Source: Cordilura impudica (Eukaryota > Arthropoda > Insecta > Diptera > Scathophagidae). From it: a DNA stretch of 64,000 nt. A program made the translations under genes and the position numbers. Each line of letters starts with the position of its first letter. Position 1 is the stretch's first letter. This document shows, one piece after another, positions 1 through 11,070 of the stretch. The stretch lies in NCBI GenBank assembly GCA_963682025.1, contig CAVMKG010000239.1:36001-100000 (forward strand), given 5' to 3'. Under the pieces are notes generated by a model. That model saw only the letters and a program-made list of their open reading frames with translations, ran no database searches and was not told where the DNA came from.

Positions 1-270
1 AAAATGTCCCAAGGGAGTCGAGAGGGCTGATTTTTTTTCTATCGTTTGTATTCATGAGGTTTATCTGTAGTAGTAATTATGGAATGTCTTATCTCATGAG
101 TATGAGTAAGTGAATCACCTTCATGAGACAACAAGTCACTATTTTTTTCTATAAGATCACGAAGAAACTCTTTTTCTTCGGAATTCATGTCGACTCTAAA
201 AAGTTTTTTAATGTTCTCTTTATTGAAATCAAAAAATTCTAATGCATTAATCTCGTCATAATTGTAAGGA
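1..270 (-). pseudogene. Ty3/gypsy reverse transcriptase N-terminal fragment
   Basis: Reading the minus strand downstream of the protease gives a stretch resembling the linker before RT (about FFDFNKENIKKLF, then LLSHEGDSLTHTHEIRH, then DKPHEYKR). Motifs like these precede the RT palm in gypsy elements. The frame meets a stop near 45 and jumps to a QPSRLPW-like piece, suggesting a short internal deletion. The RT core would lie to the left of the window. Seen: the peptide pieces and the stop. Inferred: continuity with the protease and gag fragments to the right. Confidence 0.5.
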
Positions 271-277
271 AATGTAT

Positions 278-688
278 TTATAAAAAAAAATTTCTATCAT
301 TAATCTGGATATATCGTTCTTCTAAACAAATTTTTGCACCTAAAGGTTTCAATACATTATTACCAATTATTCCATCAAATCTATTATTAGTTAACTTCAA
401 CAATTTCCAACCCATCAAATTATTATCGGAAAACTCTTCTGGGATCTCCGTGACAGTTTCCTCACTTATAACTACTTTGCTTGCCAAAGTTGAGAAAGTT
501 AATGGTTTCTGTAATTTTATACTTTCATAACTCGGAAGTGCATTACAATTCAATATTGGTGTGGTTGATCCAGTATCAATCAAACATATCATCTTGGAAT
601 TACTAATAGTTAAGTGTAAGGTAAACCGTTTTCTTCCCGGCTGAATGAATATTTGCTTCCTCATTCGGAACAATTTCACTCTGTTCAA
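278..688 (-). pseudogene. Retropepsin-like protease of a gypsy-type element
   Basis: Open frame of 136 codons carrying the aspartic protease motif LIDTGST near residues 37-43 and the later flap-side motif FDGIIGNNVL near 104-113, both typical of retrotransposon proteases. It lies between a gag-like region on its right and an RT fragment on its left, in the expected minus-strand gag-PR-RT order. The initiating Met is not meaningful, since the protease would be made as part of a polyprotein. The neighbouring frames are broken, so this is a relic. Confidence 0.65.
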
Positions 689-689
689 T

Positions 690-1772
690 ATGATCTATTT
701 CCATCGGTTCAATATTATTGCAATGTTGGCCAGAATTTTGTCGTGATTGGTTAGATTATAGGAACTGTTGCGAATTTCGAATTACGTTCGAATATTGTCC
801 TTGGCGATTATCAAAACCTTGTGTTTGTCGATTGGAATTTGGAAAGTTTTGTGTTTGGCGACAAGAAAAACTTTGTGTCCGTTGGTCTGGTAAATTCTGT
901 CTATTCGGTCTAAAATTTGTTTGTCTAAAATTTTGCTTTTAGTGAGGTTCAGAATAATTATGGTTAGAATTTTGGTTAGTGTATTCAATATTTCGCTTAG
1001 TATTTCTAAAAGTCGATTAATTTCCCTGATCATGTCGCATTCCTGCAGACAATGATATGCTTCGCGAATAGTATTAATATTCGGGTTATATAAAATACTT
1101 GCTAAATGCGTAGGTATATTATTAAAAAAAGTTCGAAAAATCACTGATTCGTTTATATTTGCGTTGAATTCTAAAGGTTTACATGAATCTTGTTCGTATT
1201 TAGCTTATCTAATATTGTTTTTAAATTATTATATAATTGACTTACATCATTGTTTTTTGTTGATAGTGCTCTACTATATAATTGGGTGTAGCTTTCCTTG
1301 ATGCCGAACACCTTTAGTAACTCATTTTTCACGTTCTGCCATGATTTATCTGTTAAACCTCGAATTATATTGGCTGCTTCTCCCTGTATCTTCTTAAGTA
1401 TGCAGCGGTGGTATATATATTCCTCCATCTCACCATCTTGAAAATTCGTAGGAAGATTTCTACTTGTTTGATGAATGATGATTTATCATAGTCTCGGTCT
1501 TTTCCACTGAAAACATTTATTCTATCCACTTCCTTCAAAAGGAGAGAAATTGGAATCAGACCCAACGATGATGTTTCTGTTGGCACTGTTGTTGGTGCTG
1601 ACGTTTGTGTTGGAGCAGAAATTGGTGTTGCTGTTGATGATGTTGATACCATTGTGTTGAATATTTCGTCGGTTTGCAATATGTTGAAGTATTGTTTGAA
1701 TTGTGGTGTTTCAATTTTCTCCGTAGCTTTAGGCATCTCCCTGGAGTTTAGGCACAATTCACTGCTTTTCAC
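690..1772 (-). pseudogene. Gag relic of the same gypsy-type element
   Basis: Three overlapping minus-strand frames (1365-1772, 1171-1428, 782-1144) together look like one Gag broken by frameshifts. A Ser/Thr/Pro-rich N-terminus is followed by a capsid-like segment (VEIFLRIFKM, then LTDKSWQNVKNELLKVFG and TQLYSRALSTKNN). The C-terminal part, read in another frame, is Gln/Asn-rich and ends with PMEIDHIEQSE next to the protease. No CCHC zinc knuckle was seen. Lineage within gypsy elements is not resolved. Confidence 0.5.
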
Positions 1773-1786
1773 AAAATCTTTTTCAC

Positions 1787-1905
1787 CACTGTTTTTTTTT
1801 TTTCAACAAAAAGGATATTCTTTAGAATATCTTCACTAATTTAACAAATGTTATTTTTTTTTTTTTCAAAAAAAAAAAAAGATATTCTTTGGAATATCTT
1901 AAAGT
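1787..1905. repeat. Homopolymer tracts with two short palindromes
   Basis: Long T and A runs surround two near-identical palindromes, GATATTCtttaGAATATC at 1814-1832 and GATATTCtttgGAATATC at 1881-1898. Each can form a 7-bp stem with a 4-nt loop. They sit at the 5' side of the minus-strand gag relic. A function is not evident; they may be decayed LTR or leader sequence. Confidence 0.4.
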
Positions 1906-1963
1906 TTTTAACATTTTTTTTAATTGGTCATAAAACAATATTGTGTTTTGTAGGAAGTAAATG

Positions 1964-2290
1964 AAAACTGTAATTTTGGTGATTTGACATTTATTTTAAG
2001 TGAATGAGCTGAAATGAATAAACAAAATTACAATACAAAGTTTATTAACCCTTTGTTCTACTTAATGACGAAAACAAAGGTATCAAGTTTCAATGAATGA
2101 CAGTTTATTAACACTTTGTTTTCGTTTAAAATTGTAATTCTGTTAGTTTGACATTTATTTGATTTTAAATGAATGTATTGAAATAATTATTGAGTAAAAA
2201 ATTTTCTTAATACAAAGTTGATTAACACTTTGTTCTAGTTATTTAAAATTATAATTTTAATAATATGGTATTTATTCTATTCTTGATAAC
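1964..2290. repeat. Diverged tandem repeat between two retroelement relics
   Basis: The phrase TACAAAGTTTATTAAC(C/A)CTTTGTT, linked to GTAATTTTGGT and TTTGACATTTATTT blocks, recurs at about 2035, 2105 and 2213. This gives roughly two and a half diverged units of 130-175 bp. No coding potential is seen. It may be tandem-repeated leader or LTR sequence of one of the flanking retroelements. Confidence 0.5.
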
Positions 2291-2299
2291 TTATTCTTA

Positions 2300-2771
2300 T
2301 GCTAGATTTGGGGTTTTCAAGTTCGATGGAATCTGTTGAGTTCAGTGTTCCATTGGACTTAACTCGAGCGCTGACATCTCTGTCCTCTCTGTATCAAATT
2401 CATACAACCAAAAATGTTACCCAGAAAAATGCAAGCTTTTTGAGGCTAACGGCACGCCAATAAACACTTAAGGCGATGTCTTAATTTCACTGACAATTGG
2501 GTTGCGTCGTTCATTCGACTGGAAGTTCGTGGTTACCGATGTCGCTCATCCGATCATTAAAGCGGATTTCTTACAAAATTTTGGTTTGCTCGTCGATTTA
2601 AAAAAATACCAACTCATCGACTCCGAAACAGGACTTTGTTCCCAAGAACGTCTGGGATCGATATCGAATTATTTAAAAGTTAAAACAATGGTACATGGTA
2701 CACCATACCTCGATTTACTTTCTCGTTTCCCAATCCATCCACCGCCTCTAGAAATACAAAACATAGCGTAG
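2300..2771 (+). pseudogene. CsRn1-like retrotransposon: protease C-terminal part
   Basis: The frame reads through LRRSFDWKFVVTDVAHPIIK and ADFLQNFGLLVDLKK, the end of the protease domain as known from CsRn1/Kabuki-type Ty3/gypsy elements. Upstream fragments of the same domain (FEANGTPINT-like) can be read across a stop near 2470. The catalytic DTG and the whole gag are missing, so the element is truncated at its 5' end. The frame ends at a stop (2769-2771) before the RT. Confidence 0.6.
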
Positions 2772-2819
2772 AGCATGTCATCGAAACCAGGGGACTTCTT
2801 TTTCAACAAAGCCTCGCAG

Positions 2820-4025
2820 ACTTCCTCCAGGCAAACTTGAAATTGCAAAACGCGAGTTCCAATTTATGGTAGATCAAGGATTTTGCCGCCCTTCGGAGAG
2901 CAGTTGGGCAAGCCCTTTACACATGGCAGCAAAGAAAAATGGCCAATGGCGACCATGTGGGGATTATCGTCTGTTGAATGCTCAAACAATTCCTGACAGA
3001 TACCCCATACCACACATCCATGATTTTACCCAAAGTCTAAAAGGAACATATATTTTTTCAACGATTGATTTGGTGCGCGCATACAATCAAATCCCTGTAG
3101 CACCGAAGGACGTTCCGAAAACAGCAATCATTACGCCTTTTGGATTGTTTGAATTCGAATACATGACATTTGGGTTATGCAACGCTGGGCAAACTTTTCA
3201 GCGCTTCATGCATGAGGTTTTACGAGGACTGGATTTCTGTTTCCCTTATATAGATGACATATTGGTTGCTTCAAAAGATGAAATGCAACATTTCCAGTAA
3301 CTTGAACAACTTTTTGAACGACTTCAACATTATGGCCTTGTTATCAATTTGGCGAAATGCGATTCTGGAAAAGCTTCTGTGACATTTTTTTTTTTTTTTT
3401 TTTTTTAAAGCCTAGTTCCGCGAAGCCGAGTGGCTTGTCTGAAGATTCTAATTTGGTATTTTTTTTTTTTTTTTTTTTTGGTCATCGCGTCGAAAGTGAT
3501 GGTATTCGTCCAGTTCCCGAAAAAATTTCCGCAATCATCAACTGTCCACAACCCAAAACAGTAAAAGAAGTGCGACGATTCGTAGCCATGATAAATTTTT
3601 TTCGAAGATTCATCCCAAATGCTGCAGCAACCCAGATTCCACTTATCGCTTTTCGGAAAGGTAATAAGAAAAATGATAAAATTCCAATTGTTTGGACCGA
3701 TGAAGCAAACTCCGCGTTCGAAAAATGCAAATCGGACTTTTCTAAGTGCACACTTCTTGTCCATCCTTGCGACAGCTTACCAATCTGTGTCATGGTCTAT
3801 GCTTCAAATGAGGCTAATGGTGGTGTTTTGCAACAGATGTCTCCAAATGGTTGGAAACCACTTAGTTTTTATTTGAAGAAGCTGAGTGGCACTCTAAAGA
3901 AGTACAGCACCTACGACCGCGAACTTTTAGCAGCATACTCCATGGTAAAGTACTACCGCCACATGCTTGATTATATCGTATCTCAACCATATCGACACCA
4001 AACCCTTTTGATTTTAACAAAATAG
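2820..4025 (+). pseudogene. CsRn1-like retrotransposon: RT and RNase H
   Basis: RT motifs are clear in the 2866-3300 frame: [11 protein letters not shown] near residue 28, [14 protein letters not shown] near 65, the YIDD catalytic box at residues 128-131, and [18 protein letters not shown] stop interrupts at 3298-3300. A ~95-bp T-flanked insertion lies at 3385-3479. The frame then resumes with GHRVESDGIRPVPEKI and the RT connection. The RNase H motif that should begin TDAS reads YASNEANGGVLQQ, so its first catalytic Asp is lost. The domain is truncated before its C-terminus. Clade assignment to CsRn1 rests on motif wording only. Confidence 0.75.
3385..3479. repeat. Short insertion bounded by two ~21-nt T tracts
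   Basis: Inside the RT reading frame, about 52 bp (3407-3458) are enclosed by T22 and T21 runs. The core includes GCCGAGTGGCTTG, which resembles a Pol III internal box A (tRNA D-arm consensus TRGCNNAGTGG). No box B is present. It splits otherwise collinear RT sequence, so it arrived after the element itself. It may be a truncated retroposed small RNA or SINE head. Confidence 0.45.
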
Positions 4026-4059
4026 GCCAACGTCGTTAGTTTTAAAATCGATACAATTT

Positions 4060-5014
4060 CTACCCGAATCTGTTCCTATCTTCTGTGACGTCTCCACAAA
4101 ATCCGCTCGTCCATTTGTTCCAGCATTTTTACAACGAAAAGTTTTCAATACTCTTCATAATTTGTCACATGGTGGTGTGAATGCCACATCGAAGATTATT
4201 CAACAACGTTACGTATGGCAGAATATGAAAAAAGACATCAGAACCTGGACTCAACATTGCGTTATATGCCAACGAGCGAAAATCCATCGCCACACTCACA
4301 GCAAAATTGGTTCGTATGCACCAACTTCAGAACGTTTCAATCACATCAACATAGATTTGGTTGGACCTCTTCCGACGTGTAAAGGACACACTTACATCCT
4401 TACATGTATTGCTCGATTCGGAGTACCATAAAAAATATCTACAGATCAAGGTCGCCAGTTTGAATCTCAACTCTTCAAGGAATTGACACAACTTCTTGGT
4501 GCACAGCGCATCCGCACAACACCGTATCATCCATGATCGAATGGAATGACCGAGAGGTGGCATCGATCTCTAAAGACTTCAATCATGTGTCACAATACTG
4601 CAAATTGGATGAATGTTTTACCAACGGTATTACTAGGATTGAGAGCAAATTTCCGTGAAGATGTCCACACAACGCCATTTGAGCTAACAAATTTGAGTTA
4701 CAATCAAGCTACCAGGTGAAATTCTCAGCGAAGCAAGAGATTCATTACCGACCGACGATTTCGTAAAAGCCCTTAAGTCTAAGATGAACTCTTTAAAACC
4801 CGCCGACCCTGTGCACAAAACCAACCGTACAGTTTTCGTTTCGAAACGACTTGAAAGCTGCTCACACGTTTTCGTTCGACGAGATGCTGTTATGAAACCA
4901 TTTCAACCTCCTTACGATGGACCTTTTCCAGTAATTAAACGCGCTGAAAAGATGTTTACGCTCGATACATCAAACAATATCGATCGATCGTCTAAAGCCT
5001 GCATTCTCGCTTAA
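4060..5014 (+). pseudogene. CsRn1-like retrotransposon: integrase
   Basis: The HHCC zinc-binding domain is recognisable (LHNLSHGG, then CVICQRAKIHRH). The catalytic core retains INIDLVGPLP (first Asp) and, after a deletion around 4425-4432, [10 protein letters not shown] (second Asp) and MTERWHRSLK (Glu). Stops and frame changes occur at about 4429 and 4535. The C-terminal tail contains PFQPPYDGPFPVIKRAEKMF, typical of this clade's integrase end. Seen: all three acidic motifs. Inferred: non-functional through truncation and stops. Confidence 0.75.
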
Positions 5015-5170
5015 TATTGATATTTGCGAATACTTTAAGACCATAACATTTCCCATGACATCTCCTGCTCACCTTCCAACGCAGAAACCTGTTCACCTTT
5101 CTAGCCGAAGTCCTTGTAGACGTGGTCGCAAGGTGGTATTTAAGTAAAGATTTTTTTGTCATTTAAAAAT

Positions 5171-5350
5171 CTCTAGGGGGGAGTAATGTAGGCATACACT
5201 TAACACTTTATAAAAAACCACTTGTTAAAAAAAATATGTTTTAAATCACAACACAAAATGTTTTAAGTCAAAATGAATAAATAAAATATCAATCGAATTT
5301 TATATTAAGAACTATCGGACGTGTATTTACTTTACCGCAAACATATACAC
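5171..5350 (+). repeat. Polypurine tract and 3' LTR remnant of the CsRn1-like element
   Basis: A purine run AGGGGGGAG at 5175-5183 lies shortly before TGTAGGCATACAC (from 5187), the usual arrangement of PPT followed by an LTR starting with TG. The candidate LTR fades into TA-rich sequence near 5350. No matching 5' LTR was found upstream, so its end is uncertain. Confidence 0.45.
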
Positions 5351-5387
5351 ACGATACATATATATTTATATATATATATATATATAT

Positions 5388-8186
5388 GGGGGATTTCATG
5401 TCAAGTGCACCAACTTTTGAAACCGATGTCTTCCGATTGGGATGAAATTTGCACCAAGGTTAGTCCTATTAGATAGTAGTTCAGATACAATTTTTCAACA
5501 AGATCGGTCCAGATCTCTCTGAGTTAGAGGGGATCAAAATTTGACATTTTGGCCAAACAGGTGTTTTTTCTCATCCATGTAACTTAATAGCTATTGTTCC
5601 TAGAAAATTTTCTCCCAAAGAGTTTAGATAGCTATTTCTTCAATATTTCGGAAAAAAATACTTAAAAAAAAAAAAAAATTTGTAGACTTTTTTTTTTGCT
5701 AAATTAAAGCATTTTTTGCCTTTTTTTCAAAAAGGGCATTTTTTTTTTTTTTCATAAGAAAGCTTAGGATTTTTACTTTAAGAGCTTTTTGGTCGCTTAG
5801 TGGGATGGGAGTGGGATATCTATCAAAATAAATGTTTTGTAACTCAAGACAACGGTTTTTCAATTTTTCACAAATGCACTATTTTGAATTTTTTTCTATT
5901 TGTGTCTAAAACCTTACAAATAAAACTTATACTGAGAAACTAGACAAACTAAACTTTCCGAAGGTATGTAACATACCTTCATAACATAACAGAAGACAAT
6001 GGTTATCTGTAACCTGAAAGAGTTATTTGCAACATTTCAATCTGAACACGAGGAGGCCAAAACATTGCGTTTTGGCAGAAAGCAGCGGAACTCACACAGT
6101 ATGCGTTTGAATTTACCATGAAAATGTTAAATTGATGTTGAAGGAAATCAACTTAAAGTATTTAACAGATGATTCGGCAGAAGATTTACACGATTACCGC
6201 GATTGCCTTAAATTGACTATGTGTCCTAATGCAACAACTTCTTGCCACTTATGTGAATGTACCAATTGCCCGAAAACCACAATCATCAAAGGAAATTTAA
6301 TCAAATCTTTAGATCGAGAATATATAGAGGAGGTCAAATTAGATTCTTGGATTCAGACTGACAGATGCACGTTGAAAACAGTCATTTTAAATGTGGATGA
6401 TTTTGTGGAAGAAATGTGTACAGGATTGCTAAACTTGAGAAACCATGACTTGTTAGTCAAAGAGCAATGGTCATTCTTCAAGGATTTGAAGATACATTTG
6501 AAGTCTGGTGAATTCGTTATTTCATATGATTTCGCAGAAAACTATAAATATGTTCTTCAGGATGCCATACAAGCATTCCACTTCCATAACGACCAAGCAA
6601 CTATATTCACAGTAGTTATTTACTACATGTAAGATGAAAAGCTGGAACACAAAAGTATGGCAATCATATCCGACGATTTAAAACATGATACCGTTGCAGT
6701 TTATGAGTACCAGAAGAGAATGCTAAAATTTCTAAAATCTAAATTTACAGTAAAGAAGGTATACTACGTTTCGGACGGAGCTCGTCAACATTTTAAAAAC
6801 AAAGGTAGCTTGGCAAATCTTATGGCCCATGAAAAAGATTTTGGAATGCCAGCTGAGTGGCATTTTCATTCTACTCATGGTAAAGGAGCATGTGATGGTA
6901 TTGGAGCAAACCTTAAAAGAAATGCAGCGAAGTATAGCCTCCAGTGCTCTCATCAAGATCGCATCTTAGATGCGACTGCTTTATTCCATTTGGCAAAGAG
7001 TTATTGTAAAGAAAATAAAATATTTTTTAGTAGCAAAGAGGATCATCAGGAAAAATTGAAAACACTGAAGAGCAGATTCGATGCTGCGGTAACAATCGAT
7101 GGCACCGCTCAATACCATGCTTTTATACCGCTTGTCGATGGAAGACCCAAGTTGAAAAAGTTTTCTGCCTCTATACAATGCGATTTCTTTCCAAAGACAA
7201 CAAATAAACCAGCAGCGAAATCAACAGCTGAACCTAGTAACGCCAGGAAAGGATTGACAAAAAAACGCAGTAAATAAAGGCGACAAAAAGGCTGGATGAA
7301 AGACTGGGTATTTAAAAATTTACAAGGCTTAAATACTTCATCAGCTACAATAAATTAAGTATAAAAATAGTTATGATATAAATGGATCTAATGCAATTAA
7401 GATTAAATTTTAATAAATTATTTATCTTTTTATTTTTAATGTTATTATTATTATTATACATTAATTTAATTATTATTAAAAATAAATAAAATATAATAAT
7501 TTTTCAACATTTCTAAAGAAAAAAACGAATTTTTTTCCTGAGGTTAACATATTCTGGGTATTACAGTATCGAGGGTATAAAATTTTAGTTAGGTATGTAA
7601 TATACCTTCGGAAAGTTTAGTTTGTCTAGTTTCTCAGTATAAGTTTTATTTGTAAGGTTTTAGACACAAATAGAAAAAAATTCAGAATAGTGCATTTGTG
7701 AAAAATTGAAAAACCGTTGTCTTGAGTTACAAAACATTTATTTTGATAGATATCCCACTCCCATCCCACTAAGCGACCAAAAAGCTCTTAAAGGAAAAAT
7801 CCTAAGCTTTATTATGAAAAAATAAACAAAAAAAGATGCCCTTTTTGGAAAAAAAAAGGCAAAAAATGCTTTAATTTAGCAAAAAAAAAAAGTCTACAAA
7901 TTTTTTTATTTTTTTTAAGTATTTTTCCGAAATATTGAAGAAATAGCTATCTAAACTCTTTGGGAAAAAATTTTCTAGGAACAATAGCTAATAAGTTACA
8001 TGGATGAGAAAAACACCTGTTTGGCCAAAATGTCAAATTTGATCCCCTCTAACTGAGAGAGATCTGCACCGATCTTCTTGAAAAATTGTGTCTAAACTAC
8101 TATCCAATAGGACTAACCTTGGTGCATTTCATCCCGATCGGAAGACATCGGATTCAAAGGTTGGTGCACTTGACATGAAATCCCAC
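5388..8186 (+). mobile_element. Long-TIR DNA transposon, copy A (full ends)
   Basis: Terminal inverted repeats of about 590 bp (5388-5979 and 7591-8186) enclose a transposase-like pseudogene. Ends read GGGGGATTTCATGTC on the left and, as reverse complement, GTGGGATTTCATGTC on the right. The insertion is in a (TA)n tract, so the target-site duplication cannot be fixed; ATAT on both sides is compatible. Each TIR contains a T-rich block and ends internally with a small palindrome (GAAGGTATGTAACATACCTTC-type). I do not recognise the superfamily from the termini. Confidence 0.8.
5999..7277 (+). pseudogene. Transposase-like protein of unclassified family, copy A
   Basis: An interrupted coding region. 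An N-terminal piece from the ATG at 5999 (KELFATFQSEHEEAKTLRFG) shifts frame near 6085, meets a TGA at about 6110, and continues as 6132-6632. A TAA (6630-6632) then separates it from 6657-7277. Conserved-looking features are a Cys-rich patch (CPNATTSCHLCECTNC), ISYDFAENYKYVLQDA, YYVSDGARQHFKNK and HSTHGKGACDGIGANLKR. Proteins with DFAENY, SDGA..QYKN and HGKGxCDGxG motifs recur in animal genomes. I infer an RNase H-fold (DDE-like) transposase, with the Asp of DFAENY and of SDGA as candidate catalytic residues. The tail is Lys/Ala-rich. At least one frameshift and two stops make it dead. Confidence 0.65.
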
Positions 8187-8963
8187 ATATATTTAAATAT
8201 ATATTTTAAAAAACAACTGTAGGTTTGTAGGCTTTTGTGATTTTGCTTTCATTGCATTATAACAAATAAAAATTGTTTTAATTTTTAACATAGCAGCAAA
8301 CATTTAGGTTTTTTGTATTTACCACTGTATCTGCCCATACTTTTCGTTTATATGAGCGTGTGTGTGCATATGTTTTCTACATTTATTTTTGCTTCTAAAC
8401 GAAAAACTTTTCTTTTTTTTTTTTGCTTATCGTGCATAATTCTTTAACACAGAAAATAAAAATATAGTTTTAGAGCTGCTCATATATAACACATTTGAAA
8501 ATGTTAATTATTAATATACGTTTGATAATAATTAGCAGGTTCCAGCCCTCGAAATTCGAGCGCAAATTCTATGAAATTTTATTTTTTCATTAAATAAAGA
8601 CCCTAAAAGTATGCTAATCAATTATAGCCAATTCACAAATCAACACAAAAAACAAACTCATTTTTATTACAAACACATTAACAAATTTAATAAACACGCA
8701 CATAGCATTGTATAATTTTATGTATGTGTTAGTAGCAACTTTATATGCAATTAACTCAAATTAAAGGAAAAAAATTAAAAATCTGTAAATCTGCAAATCG
8801 GCTAAAAAGAAATATCTCTCAAATAAAATCGGGTCAAAATCGGGATAAAACGGTAGAACAAAACATCAGTCACAAGAAATCGCCTAGCCTATTAATATTA
8901 TAGATAATAATCATAAGCAAGATTTTTTCTTTGAATTACTTATACTTATGCTAACATATCGTT
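8187..8963. other. A+T-rich spacer, no gene seen
   Basis: Between the long-TIR transposon and the next repeat, the sequence is A+T-rich with short T runs and no credible reading frame or RNA gene. It is repeated almost base for base at 19269-20045 in copy B. Confidence 0.6.
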
Positions 8964-9640
8964 CTTTTTATACCCTCCACTCCAGTGTGCAGAGGGTATA
9001 TATAAGTTTGTCATTCCGTTTGTAATAATTAGAAAAAAAAATCTGGATCCCATAAAATATATATATTTGTGTTCCTTATAACAAGCGGAGTTGATATAGC
9101 GATGTCCGTCTGTCCGTCTGTCCGTCTGTCCGGCTGTCCGTCTGTCCGTCTGTGGAAATCACGATGACGGCTTCAATCGGTCAACTAGGTTGCTCGTTGG
9201 TATAAAAAATGATTCACTAACATCCTGAAAAGTTTGCTGTTTAAAATCGTCCAAATCGGTTTATCCGCTCCCGAGAATTGAACGATGGAGTAAAAAAAGT
9301 CTTGAAAAAATATGATTTGCCTATGTAGTTCTTGTCACGATAACGTTCTCAGTAGGACAGCTAGAGCGCCTGTTGTTAGTGAGAATGATACACCAACATC
9401 ATGAGAAGATTTCTGTTTTTTAAATCGTGACAATAGGTTCCATAAGTGCCGAGAAATCACTGAAAAGGTAAAAAAATATGATGTTTTCCTATATTGTTAT
9501 TCTAAATTTTGTATTTTGTCACAGCTGTACTTGTTGTTTTTATGATCGTTGTGGTAATAATATAAAAATTCACCAATATCAACATTTTATGGTGTAATAT
9601 TTAAGTTAGTTAATTAATAAAAGAAACTATATAAAATCAA
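8964..9640 (+). mobile_element. DINE-1/Helentron-like repeat, left part (copy A)
   Basis: The element starts at TTTTTATACCCTCCACTCC, in which ATACCCTC and GAGGGTAT form a subterminal dyad. It continues with a GTCCGTCT-type (GTCY)n microsatellite at about 9104-9151 and a conserved GAAATCACGATGACGG block. This architecture (subterminal inverted repeat, (GTCY)n tract, terminal hairpin before CTTACTTG) is known from DINE-1/mini-me Helentron derivatives of flies. The matching right end is absent from copy A because the tandem-duplication junction at 16762 removes it. The same family recurs at 20046 and 49776. Confidence 0.55.
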
Positions 9641-10082
9641 TATCAATATTCTGCGATTTTTATAAAATCACAAAATATTACAAATTGATACTACTGTTGC
9701 AAATATCAAAATACTATAAATAATATTCATATATTCTGTATATGCATGTATATCGATAACAAGCGCATATTAAAAATAACATAAATATAAATTATTTTAT
9801 TTATACATATATATTTATACATATATATATATATATATTTTATTTATACAAAAAAAAATACTGCAATTTTTAGGGTTGCAAAAAATAGTAAGATTTTAAG
9901 GGTTCTACTTTTAGTACATACTTGCATTCAAAAGTAGTAGTGAAACCATAAAATAGCTACCCTGTAAAAAATTGGTGGTTAAAAAATTTTTTTGTCAGAT
10001 TATAATAATATAATATAGATGTCAATAATATTTAATTATAATACATTTTTAAAATTTATAATTTAACGTTTGGCGCAGGCAA

Positions 10083-10317
10083 ACGCCATTCCCGGACTAC
10101 CGAGAATTTAATGCACGAGTTATTCGCATTAGGAATAATCGCGGAGCTCAGCTCAATTAAAGTGCAATGATCAAGCCTCGCCCTGGGAAACATGTGTTCA
10201 TGCTTTCCTTTGCACAAACGCCATTCCCATCTATCAAAAATTGTAGGCACGAGCTATCCACATCAGGAATAGTCGCGGAGCTCAACTCAATCAAAGTGCA
10301 ATGATCAAGCTTCGCCC
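10083..10317. repeat. 135-bp tandem repeat, truncated by Transib (copy A)
   Basis: Two diverged direct copies beginning CAAACGCCATTCCC occur 135 bp apart. Both contain CGCGGAGCTCA and AAAGTGCAATGATCAAGC. The second is cut at CGCCC by the Transib insertion; the uninterrupted version is at 21163-21432. Confidence 0.7.
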
Positions 10318-10353
10318 CACAGTGGCTGAAAATCATTTTTCATTGGCCAAAAT
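10318..10353 (+). repeat. Transib left terminal inverted repeat with RSS-like heptamer
   Basis: The first seven bases are CACAGTG, the consensus heptamer of V(D)J recombination signal sequences. A second conserved block, CCAAAA, begins 23 bases after the heptamer. The transposase is expected to bind this end and cleave at the CAC boundary. Confidence 0.85.
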
Positions 10354-11070
10354 TCTGTAACTTTTGAACCGATCAAAATATTTTAGTACTGTTTTTTTTA
10401 ATAGATAGATAGATAGTTGATCTTGACTCAGTGTGAATTTCATTTAAATTGATTGAGTACTTTTTAAGGAATTCTAGGTCAAAGTTTAACTTTTGATTTT
10501 TTTTAACTTTTAGCGTGATATATGTTTTTTTTTATTTATTTTTATTTATTAGAAAGTGTCATATTTGGAGTTAAATAATTATTATAAACATTTTTTGTAA
10601 TAATGAAATTTTTTTAATGCTTACACTCAAAAAAATTTTTACACTCAAAAAAATTTTTACACGCAACAAAATAGTAAAATTCACTAGAAATTTAACTAGT
10701 ATTACTAAAAAATTAAAAATGTTTGCTATCAAATTTGCAATTTGCTGACACTCAAGGAATATTATTATTACTACAGAAAAATTTATTAGTGTTTGCTGCC
10801 TAATTTGTTACACTAGCTAAATAAATCTGCTAAACATTAGCGCAATGATTCTAATTTTTTTTTTAATTTTGATATGAAAATATGGGTTCTTATTTTTTGA
10901 ATCTTTCTTATCTATTAAAACATTGCATTCATATGTGGGAAACCTTTTAAGAATAAAAACTGCAATAGATTTAAATAGCATTTGTAACAATGGTAGGTTC
11001 TGTTTATTATTATTTTTTACTAATACTATGTTTTTCGTACTTAAATAACAATGAAAGGCAATTATAATTA

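Noticed and set aside
9104..9151. GTCCGTCT repeats considered as a CRISPR-like or minisatellite array
   Set aside because: Tetranucleotide (GTCY)n tract without spacers, recurring at the same place in each Helentron-like copy; it is a component of that repeat family.
10056..10250. 64-codon minus-strand frame (also at 21139 and 21240)
   Set aside because: It is produced by the 135-bp tandem repeat; no start context or recognisable domain, and one instance is cut by the Transib.
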